From Bryoerythrophyllum caledonicum (lineage: Eukaryota > Streptophyta > Bryopsida > Pottiales > Pottiaceae), in the NCBI GenBank assembly GCA_963971425.1, contig OZ020525.1, positions 10,089,560-10,153,559 on the forward strand: 64,000 nucleotides of DNA, read 5' to 3'. The translations under genes and the position numbers were made by a program. The notes beneath the pieces are model-generated. The model saw only the letters and a list, made by a program, of their open reading frames with translations. It did not search any database and had not been told where the DNA came from. Within the stretch, counting starts at the first letter, position 1. Each line of letters begins with the position of its first letter. Positions 56,718 through 64,000 of this stretch are shown one piece after another.

Positions 56718-58691
56718 CTACGGAGTCCTCTTATTCCGTCCACTCCGGCGCATCGGAGATGCTCCCATAGTTTGCCTTCTGCCACCTACCTTGTTCGGAG
56801 TTGGATCCGGTACGGCTCCACTTCCGGAAGTTGGTGCTTCCGGCTCCGGTCGTTCGGTGGAAGCCGCCGCCTGCGTGCCCTTGTCTGCTGTACCGGTGGT
56901 AGTCCCTTCCGCTGTCTTGGGGCTGGCGGCAACATCCGGATAGCCTCGGGACAGGGGAGAAGTAGTCTTACGGCGACCGGAGGTCGGTGGAGAGAGGGGA
57001 ATCCGGAAGCCGGGAGACCGCTCCTGGAACAGTGCTGAAGAAAGAGGGGTCTTCCTGGAAGTCACTAGACTGTTGGGAGGGGCCCTACCCTGGGGTCCAG
57101 GAGGATTCGTTTCCGTAGTTGCCATCGGCTCCTCCATCGGTTCCTTACCCTTCCCCAAGGGTTCCGGTGCCTGCTGTGATGGTCCGGTCGCCTCCGGGGA
57201 AGATGTAAGGTCGATGGTGGGGTTGGCTGCCACCGGCTTCTCCGGAATGCAGCTACTGGCTGCGTTGTTCGCCAAGAGTTGCATCTGTCCCCACGTCTTC
57301 TCCATCTTCCGGGCGTGGTCTAGAAAGAAACGGATGACCTGATCCCTGTTTGCTTCACCTCCTTTCTCTAGGTACTCTGTGAAGAGAATGCTCCGGTTGA
57401 CAGTGTCAATCGGAAAACTTAACGCTTCTCGTACCTACCCAAGGGCTAGAGCTGATGCGGCTGTCTTCGCTTCTGCTACTTCCCGGAATACTTGGGCTTC
57501 TTCGAGAGCTGCATCTGCTTTCGACAGGTCCTGTTGCATCTTCGCCCGGGCTTGCAAAAGGATCCGGTGTTGGGCTTCCATCTGCTCTAACCGGAAATCG
57601 CTCTCCCCCAGCGTCTTCAAGCGAGGTAGGATCTCCTCCGAGTTCTCCACCCGGAGCTCCCCCATGATGGTGTAGATCAGGGCGGTGCTGTCATTCAGGT
57701 GTTGGTTGATTCGGGTGGCTCTCCACGCGACATGTTGGAGCAGCTCCATGATGTCCTCCTTGTGTCTCCCGGTGAGTGTAGGAATATCCGGGGTCGGGCA
57801 TCGCCCCGGCTTCTTCGACGGCCCCGCTCCATCTTCATCTCCACCTTCGGGAGCCGGGTCTAGATGGGTGGATGGAGAGCGCACCGGTGGTGAGTCCGGT
57901 TGGGCTAAGCGACTCCGTTTCCGGGTCTGGGGTGTTGGCGCCGGAGCCGTCTCCGTTTCTTCGTCTTCATCACCCTACTCATCAGCCTCCACCCCTCCGT
58001 ACCTCTGAATGGTCAGTAGGGCTTCGTATTCGTCGTGCTCTTCCGATTTAAGCAGCTCATGATGGTGGTAGAGGTGGGTGAGGTACGCCGGAAGCGGCGA
58101 TCCAACCTTCCGGTTACGGTGGAGATTCTTGATCAGTCGCTCCACCAAATCCTACATGAGGGTCCCCCAGTCGAAAGTCATCTTCTCGCGCATAGCTCCT
58201 AAAAACGTCGCTTCCCACTTCAACACTAACCGCTTGGGTTTCTCCGGGTGAAAAATAGGGTTTAGAAACCCTATTACGATCTGAGCTCGTGGGTCGGTTA
58301 GGTCGGCTACGGAGTATCCCTCTTTCGGATCAGCCGGTCCCCGGAACTCGCCGTTTGTGATCTCGTCCCTCCGCTCCGTCGCCTTGACGTCTCCATCGGC
58401 GAAGCCGTAGGTCCGCTTCCACTCCGCCCGAGTCCACTTCTCCGGGTGTGCGCATATACTACCGTCATACTGGTTGTCGGGTGCGCCTATGAGCTCCGTG
58501 ACGACCTTCTCATCCTTCGTCCCCCACGCCGCTGCCATTAGGCCGGAACACTTCATAATGTCCAGGAAGTGGAACAAAGTATGCATATCTCGGTCGGCCA
58601 CCGGGTACTCCGGTATCACCCTGACGATGGGTGGTCCCCCGGTGGCAGCGCTCTTCACCTTCTCCGATTTCCCGGATCGCTCGCCGGCCAT
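56718..58691 (-). pseudogene. gag-like retroelement/plant-transposon protein, one frame with three internal TAGs
   Basis: A single 658-codon minus-strand frame from ATG 58691 to TAG 56718, interrupted by TAG at 58152-58154, 57975-57977 and 57435-57437 with no frameshift. The N-terminal 180 residues are globular, with WKRTYGF and FLNPIFHPEKPKRLVLKWEA segments. A charged central part contains a coiled coil (about residues 300-400, ELLQHVAWRATRINQHLND onward). The C-terminal third is Pro/Ser/Thr/Gly-rich and disordered. The layout resembles capsid-like ORFs of plant LTR or large mobile elements, but I recognise no named domain, and protease and reverse transcriptase are absent. Composition (TCCGG-rich, higher GC) differs from the flanks and marks it as a recent arrival. 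All four stops are TAG, compatible with CAG-to-TAG decay or, less likely, readthrough. Confidence 0.55.
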
Positions 58692-58893
58692 AGCGCTCCT
58701 CCGTCAGCCTCCGGTCGTACCTGCACGCACTGATCTCACAAAAGCTCTCTAATACTGCCGGATGCTGGAGGAGCAACCGGCTGAGAAACCTGTAGAAGGA
58801 CTAAGGGAGGGAAGATCTAAAACAGCCGGGAGGAAAAGAAGAAATGGAGGAGGAAGAAGAACAATTGTTTTGGTTATTCCCCGTCGGTTGGTC

Positions 58894-58901
58894 TTTTTAT
58901 A
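58894..58901 (-). promoter_or_regulatory. TATA box of the gag-like unit
   Basis: TATAAAAA on the minus strand, about 200 bp upstream of ATG 58691, with a pyrimidine-rich leader between them. Just upstream, GGTGACGTCACTACCC and GATGGTGACGTCGG form a degenerate direct repeat containing TGACGTCA, an ideal bZIP site. Confidence 0.5.
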
Positions 58902-60532
58902 ACGGCCCCAAAGTACGGGATTTCTCCAAGGGTAGTGACGTCACCATCAAAGCCTTTTAACGGCTCCGACGTCACCATCGCCATTATGACCGGTTCCGTG
59001 GTAGGTACATTCTGATCTCTTCTCCCAGTTCAAGGCATGGCCGGGTTCCATAGGTTATACCCGATTCCGCACGTGCCCGGCCGACCGGATTATGCACTTC
59101 GTTAGACCTTTTAAGGACTTAGCGAATCCGGCGCCCATTCTATTTTCTAGTTATCGATTCTGTACTATCTAACTCTACTTTAATAATATTATCACCACTA
59201 TTTTTTTTCATTTTAGCCGGATTTTATGGTAATTATCCGAAAACTCGTGGGACGACTTCCCACAATTGCGTTGAAGGGAGAGAGTTTGAGAGAAACGGCA
59301 AGAAGCAAGGTAAAATTGATTTAACCCTAGACCTTGAAATTTGCAAAAGGTTTGAGGATTGTGAGGCCAATAGGAGGCCCAATTTGAGACCTAAAGGCCT
59401 TTTGCCTTTGCCACCGGCACACTGCCCTCCTTTCCCCCATTGCATTGGTATGAAGGCCAAGGGCATTGGGGTTTGAGCCCTAGTCTCCTCCAAATTACTC
59501 GAATGCTCCCCACCCCCATGGAGAGCCTTCCTTCCTTCCTCGCGATACATGCATGTGATTCTCCTTCTTTTATGGCAATCACAGTCTTTGTTTTAGCTTC
59601 CAACATGTGCTGTGATTGTTCTATCGCTTCTAATTTTTAGTATTTTGGGTCAATTTTTGGTTCTCTTGAGTGTAGGAATCAACTCATAGGTGAGGTTAGA
59701 TGCAAGGATAGTTCAAATGCTTCCAAAATTCATCCGCACAACCACAACTTGCCACAAGAAATTCACTCAATTTTTTGCTTCTTACAATGAGGACAAATTG
59801 GCAAATGGCATTTCAAACAACAATTGCCAAAAAAACAGATTTTATAATGCAATGGACAAGTGATATCATCAAGCCAAGCAAGTACTCAATCATTTTTGGC
59901 TACAATTACTGACAACACAGAATTTCTCGCCGATTCTCCTACCGAGGTGGATAGTAAACCATCATTGACACCGTCATCAACACCATCATCAACATCAAAA
60001 GGTAAACACGATTATTAGAAGAGATCTTTAGAGATTTTTGAGAAGATGGTTGAAACAAGTGTATGATTAATGAAAAAAATTTGACATAACAAATTAGCTA
60101 TTAGAGAGAGTAGATCAACAATTTGATTGCTAAAATTAACAAGTTCTAGATTTACTTCGATTCAAAACTGGAACCACTATAGATACAATTTTTGAATTGG
60201 ACCTTTGATTTTTTAACTAAATGAGTCTTGTAAGAGTTGTCCGCTAATACTAATGGACTTAAGTTGCTTTGGCCAACATGTTCTTCATTTTCTTAGCTCA
60301 CTCCTTCTATGTTTCTTAATGTCCTTCATTAGCTTCTTCCAAATATCCTTCTTCTCCCGGTTCTATGAATGGTGTCTCCTGAGCTTCATGATGGTCTTTT
60401 TGTAATTCTCTCATTTCTCTCAATAAAGACTCAAGCGCTTTGAACATGTCAATTTCTTGCTAATTCCCTAGAGCTCTACTAGGTTCTTTTTGGAATTTCA
60501 TTTCTGCATCCTTTGCCCAATCCATGTTGAAT
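58902..60532. other. Right flank of the gag-like element and 3' flank of the Harbinger remnant
   Basis: TCCGG-rich sequence continues to about 59.23 kb, then AT-rich DNA. On the minus strand at 60325-60530, a broken continuation of the transposase tail (MDWAKDAEMKFQKE, then FKALESLLREMRELQK) can be read in changing frames. No other gene recognised. Confidence 0.35.
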
Positions 60533-61600
60533 TCATCTTTTTTCCATAATACATAGATTATAGAAACATAATGTAGCAATAACTACATCCGATACCTTTT
60601 GAAGCGGCATTTCAATCCGTTTAAGTAATATACACCATCTATCCTTGAGAATGCCAAAAGCCCTTTCAACCGCCATTTGAGTGCTTGATTGGATGAAGTT
60701 CCAATGAACTTTTCTCCTAGATAAACCATCCCTCTCTCCATTAAATGGTGAATAAAACCAGCGCCACATAGGATATGTGGCATCACGTATAAATTTAAAG
60801 GGTAAAACCAATCCCTAGTAGTCTTCCTTCCTATTATTCCTGATTTCTGAAATAAAGCCCAATCATGAATTTGTCCGGCCCATTCAAAGTCATAGTCCCG
60901 AAACTTGCATTCCGCATCTACAACCCTTTGGAATAAACAAGAACAAATACATTTTTTACAATAATATGCTATAGGATTGTGAGATGGTGCTATGATAGGA
61001 ATATGACTTCCATCTATTGCACTTATATCACGGGAATGTTGTGCAATGCTTCAAACCCCAAAGCAATCTCCCTCATCCTCGTAAGTGTTGACTTTTGAAA
61101 ACCCAATGGTTGTAAATGAATCCTAATTGCCTCACAACATTCCCTCACAATCACCAAAGTAGTACTCAAACCTATCCCAAATAAACCACCAATCATGGCT
61201 AAAGTATTTCCAGTTGCTAATTAAGACAGCGTTACAACAAGCCTACATTCAAAGGTAATATTTTTTCTAAAAAATGTATACTTTCTTCTCAAACCAGGCC
61301 CCAAAAGATTACATAAATACTTAAACATAGATGTACTCACCCTCATTCACTTTTGAAATTCTCTCTCCAAATAAGACATCTTAAGACTATGCTCCAAAAA
61401 TCCTCCATACCTTTTAAATTGCCAACAAGACCTTCCAAAATCCACCCTCCGCCCTTGAGGCTAAATAAGGCCATCATCATCATTTGGACATTTTGTTGAA
61501 ATATTGCAAGTTTTTGCAATGCCAAAATGCCCACTATAACATACTTCATTACCATGAAAACCAAAAGTCGAACAAGAATACGTTCCCTTCTAGAATCCAT
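60533..61600 (-). pseudogene. PIF/Harbinger-type transposase (nuclease), frameshifted
   Basis: Pieces of a Harbinger transposase can be read down the minus strand in shifting frames. An N-terminal part starts MDSRRERILVRL (61600), then LGFEALHNIPV, the first catalytic block SAIDGSHIPIIAPSH (about 61020), a second block FEWAGQIHDWALF (about 60880), and the C-terminal block RDATYPMWRWFYSPF with QMAVERAFGILKDRW holding the catalytic Glu (60811-60533). The second-ORF Myb-like partner of the superfamily was not seen. A TGA after NIPV and frameshifts make it non-functional, though catalytic Asp/Asp/Glu are kept. Element ends and TSD were not found. Confidence 0.8.
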
Positions 61601-61877
61601 GGTAAAGGAATGAGAGAGGAAAATTCCATAAAATTGATCAATTCATGTAGTCAGAAATGATTGGGATCTTTGCAAATGGTATGGAGTTTGGCCTTTCGAC
61701 TTGGCCTTTGGAGCTTCACACCAGGACTAGCCAAAGACTTCAATATGTATATTTTAATGTATTTTTTTAGCAAAATTTTTTGGCCTCTTGCTATTATTTG
61801 GGTTGAAATTTTTAGCGGACGGTTGCTTGGCTTGGCCAAGTGTGAAGCGGCCCTTAGTGTTTGGCGTCAATGTCATC

Positions 61878-61960
61878 ACACTAAAGATGACATTTAGTAT
61901 AGTGGTACAAATAGTGTACTTACGCTAGTACACTATCTGTTAACAAGTTCGTAATTAGTG
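61878..61960 (+). repeat. Dispersed repeat G, copy 2
   Basis: Direct match to 54851-54960, containing ACATTTAGTATAGTGGTACA and then AATAGTGTACTTACGCTAGTA. Confidence 0.5.
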
Positions 61961-62614
61961 TTAGCCATCATTGTCATTGAAAACAAACCCCAATCATCCA
62001 CCTACCTTTGTACACTATTTGTATAAAGGTTAACAATTAGTACCAGCCCTCAATCAACTGCCAACCCTAGTACAAAAATTTGTTAACAAGTTGACAAATT
62101 GTATTAGCCTCCAACCAACAACCTACCAGCCGCCATGCATTCTCCCTGTCTCATCCTCAACTTCATCCCCATATCTTCCCATTCCCATCCCTTGCATTCC
62201 TTGAAATTTTTAGTTCAAATGAGAAGGGTATACTGGAGGTTGTGAAGTTGTGAAGCATACTTTCCTGGAGAAGCATACTTGAGTGGTTCTAGGTTTAAGA
62301 CAGTCAAGGCCCCATTTTCAGCTTTCAGACCACATTCCCAGCCATTCATTCGACCACAACAATATTCTTTGGAGCCTGCTTGCACGGGTTGATTGTTTAT
62401 CTAGAGAATATTTAATGAATATTTAACATATTTTTAATGAAAATTGAATAATCTTCTTATGAATATGTAATGTATATTTGTATATTTAACAAATGATTAA
62501 TGAATAAATACTAAAAAATTAATGTATATCTATTTCTATAAAAGAACACAAGATGAAGGGCGATCCTTTTGGATGAACCCGTGGATGAAAAATGAGCGCG
62601 CCGATGAAAAACAA
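61961..62614. other. AT-rich intergenic
   Basis: No gene recognised. Related phrases (TACACTATTTGT, TTAACAAGTT) recur to about 62110, suggesting continued degraded repeat G sequence. TTTAATGAATATTTAACA-type AT repeats lie at 62400-62510. Confidence 0.3.
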
Positions 62615-62764
62615 GTCTTTGGGATGAAAACGCTGTTGGCAGAGGTTTTGAAGAAGCTGCCGGTGCGCGACGCGATTCGGGTGCGGGCGATCTGTGGAGT
62701 TTGTTCACCTGGAGAGGCTCGACGACGTTCGGGGAGGGGGATGAGAGGGAGAAGGAGTGTATGA
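62615..62764 (+). pseudogene. F-box-like N-terminal fragment
   Basis: The frame from ATG 62619 reads MKTLLAEVLKKLPVRDAIRV followed by RAICG. This matches the first half of an F-box (L..E.L..LPV.D.(I/L)R.R.(V/I)C), the Skp1-binding motif of SCF ubiquitin ligases. The WRSL half and everything C-terminal are missing, and the frame ends at 62764. A GC-rich island with no visible introns. Probably a captured or decayed first-exon fragment. The match is short, so the family call is tentative. Confidence 0.4.
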
Positions 62765-62877
62765 CGTGATTGCGGGATTGCTAGGGTTCGGGGCGTATGG
62801 AGGTTGTTGGAGGTGCTAGGATTAGAGAAGTGCTTGGGGAGGAGTTTGTTGTTGTGGTGGAGGAGTAAGGAACGGTG

Positions 62878-62994
62878 ATGGCGAAGATGGCGGACGGGAC
62901 GCTGCTACTCTCCGCCGGGGCGCTGCGGGCGTTGGCGGATAAATTGTACGAGAAGCGCAACTTGGATGAAAAACGAGGAGCGAGGTTAGGTTAG
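62878..62994 (+). pseudogene. VAC14-like N-terminal fragment
   Basis: A 38-codon frame from ATG 62878 to TAG 62992-62994 contains LRALADKLYEKRN. The RxLxDKLYEKRK sequence marks the extreme N-terminus of VAC14, the scaffold of the PI(3,5)P2-forming FAB1/PIKfyve complex on endosomes and vacuoles. After KR the similarity stops, where the family continues with an Asn/Ala-rich HEAT helix, and the frame ends. Only the first exon or part of it is present. It sits next to the F-box-like fragment and upstream of a Tc1-like transposase. Tentative because only about 13 residues match. Confidence 0.4.
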
Positions 62995-63274
62995 GTTGGG
63001 TGGGGGGGCTGGACAACCTTGGGTTGACAACGTTGTGGCTGATGAGCTTGATGAGTTTGTGAGCTGCGTGGGTGTTCGGTTGATGTGTTTTGTGACGTGC
63101 TTTCTTGGGTGTTGGTTTGGGAGGTTTTGTAGGAGTACAATCATGAAGAGGTGTGTACGATTTATTATGCTCACAAGATGTGCACACCACAATCTTCTCA
63201 TTACATGTCCATTTATAATGCTTTTTGTTGTGAATTCTTTTTGTAAGATTTGGAGAGGCCCTTGGAGAGTAGCC

Positions 63275-64000
63275 ATGGCTCCTAGAAGATTTGAGAATGA
63301 TCATAGAACAGTTCTTGAAATGTATGAGCGAGGGAACTCATATAGAGAGATTTCAACGGTTTTGGGCATTCCTCAAAGCACTTGTTCTGACATAGTGCGA
63401 AGGTTTCGTGAGAGAAAGACATTGAAAGACAAAGCTTCACCTTGTAGACCTAGAATTCTTGATGAACGTGGTGACCGTGGCGTTGTGAGGAGGTTAAATG
63501 ATCCACATACTAGTATAGCTGCAGCTGTAGGACGTGCATTACAATCTGAGGGTATGCGATTGAGTGATGATACGGTGAATAGAAGTCTTCGGAGGCAAGG
63601 GTTGAGAGCATGTGTGAAGACCAAGAAGCCACTTTTGACAAAGAAGCATCGAGCTCGTCGTTTGCAGTGGGCAAAGAAGTGCAAACATGTAACTTGGGAA
63701 TTTTGGAGTCATGTCATTTTTTCTAATGAATCCAAATTCAATCTTTTTGGCTCGGATGGACATCAATATTGTTGGAGAAAGTGTGGAGAGCGTCTTTTAG
63801 ATCAGCAGGTGCAACCTACAGTTAAATATGGGGGAGGAAGCATCATGGTTTGGGGTTGTATGAGTTGGGAAGGAGTTGACAAACTTCATTTGATTGAAGG
63901 GAAGATGGATAAATTTGTATATAGCAATATTTTAGAGAGGGAACTTATGGGCACTATACAAATGCAAGATTTAGAAGAAGATCATGTTTTTTTTCAACAC
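63275..64000 (+). CDS. Tc1/mariner-like transposase (3' end beyond window)
   Basis: Open frame of 242 codons from ATG 63275 to the window edge with no stop. Order: N-terminal HTH (residues 1-55, with SYREISTVLGIPQSTCSDIV), a linker with an arginine-rich CRPRIL element, a second HTH-like region (about 60-105, SDDTVNRSLRRQGLRA), then the DDE core starting at HVIFSNESKFNLFGSDG. The VWGCMSW strand is at about residue 196. The first catalytic Asp (family: F(S/T)DESKF) is Asn at residue 151 (AAT, 63725-63727), so this copy should be catalytically dead although the frame is intact. The second and third catalytic residues lie beyond the window. The Tc1 assignment is secure. The start is chosen because it begins the HTH directly, with MAPRRFENDH. 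Confidence 0.88.
   Translation, partial: MAPRRFENDHRTVLEMYERGNSYREISTVLGIPQSTCSDIVRRFRERKTLKDKASPCRPRILDERGDRGVVRRLNDPHTSIAAAVGRALQSEGMRLSDDTVNRSLRRQGLRACVKTKKPLLTKKHRARRLQWAKKCKHVTWEFWSHVIFSNESKFNLFGSDGHQYCWRKCGERLLDQQVQPTVKYGGGSIMVWGCMSWEGVDKLHLIEGKMDKFVYSNILERELMGTIQMQDLEEDHVFFQH

Noticed and set aside
55585..59230. Complete LTR retrotransposon
   Set aside because: The gag-like frame and TATA box suggest it, but no reverse transcriptase, integrase, primer-binding site or paired LTRs could be found by reading.
1..64000. CRISPR arrays, bacterial operons or prokaryotic islands
   Set aside because: Spliced genes, a nuclear tRNA and eukaryotic transposons throughout; no regularly spaced direct repeats with unique spacers.

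Overview
The window is nuclear DNA of a streptophyte, meaning a land plant or a charophyte-grade alga. The main evidence is two spliced CHASE-domain hybrid histidine kinases of the cytokinin-receptor type, a plastid-type DUF819 membrane protein, a chalcone-isomerase-fold gene, a plant-like tRNA-Pro(AGG) and TTTAGGG-type motifs. Introns are GT-AG and mostly 80-700 bp. The repeats are dominated by TIR DNA transposons and MITEs (TTAA-flanked piggyBac-like, Tc1/mariner, pogo/Tigger, PIF/Harbinger) rather than intact LTR elements. Together with the divergent CHASE domains this leans toward a non-seed lineage, but the species cannot be named from this sequence. A 200-N assembly gap lies at 9428-9627.

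Layout. 1-3643: three TTAA-flanked MITEs, two of them a near-identical head-to-head pair, plus a small TIR element. 3644-5445: a small GC-rich gene (4306-5252). 5446-8698: MITEs, including one nested in another. 8700-13036: terminal-exon fragments of arogenate/prephenate dehydratase and of ubiquitin E1, then a dead pogo/Tigger transposase. 13970-15681 (minus): an eight-exon chalcone-isomerase-like gene that no long open frame reveals. 15.7-21.3 kb: minisatellites, two 20-bp palindromes, a pair of inverted repeat arms and a 61-codon gene with a TATA box (19894-20079). 21995-25911 (plus): a twelve-exon DUF819 gene. 26.2-32.9 kb: degraded MITEs and other repeats.

32926-32997 (minus) is tRNA-Pro(AGG). 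Two CHASE histidine kinases follow, arranged divergently: A on the minus strand (33619-38971, 11 exons, 1064 aa) and B on the plus strand (45873-51734, 14 exons, 1070 aa). The 6.9 kb between their start codons is packed with inverted repeats, a Tc1 remnant and another TTAA MITE. 51.7-64 kb: repeats, a gag-like frame interrupted only by TAG codons (56718-58691, minus), a broken PIF/Harbinger transposase, F-box-like and VAC14-like N-terminal fragments, and a Tc1-like transposase running off the window end.

Functionally, the two kinases should be plasma-membrane or ER hybrid sensors that start a His-Asp phosphorelay. The DUF819 and CHI-like proteins are unrelated housekeeping-type genes. The rest is a record of DNA-transposon activity and decay, with a recurring signature of G-to-A/C-to-T damage: catalytic Asp to Asn in three of four transposases, and TAG/TGA/TAA stops inside otherwise open frames. 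Exon structures were derived by hand from splice consensus, frame continuity and family conservation.
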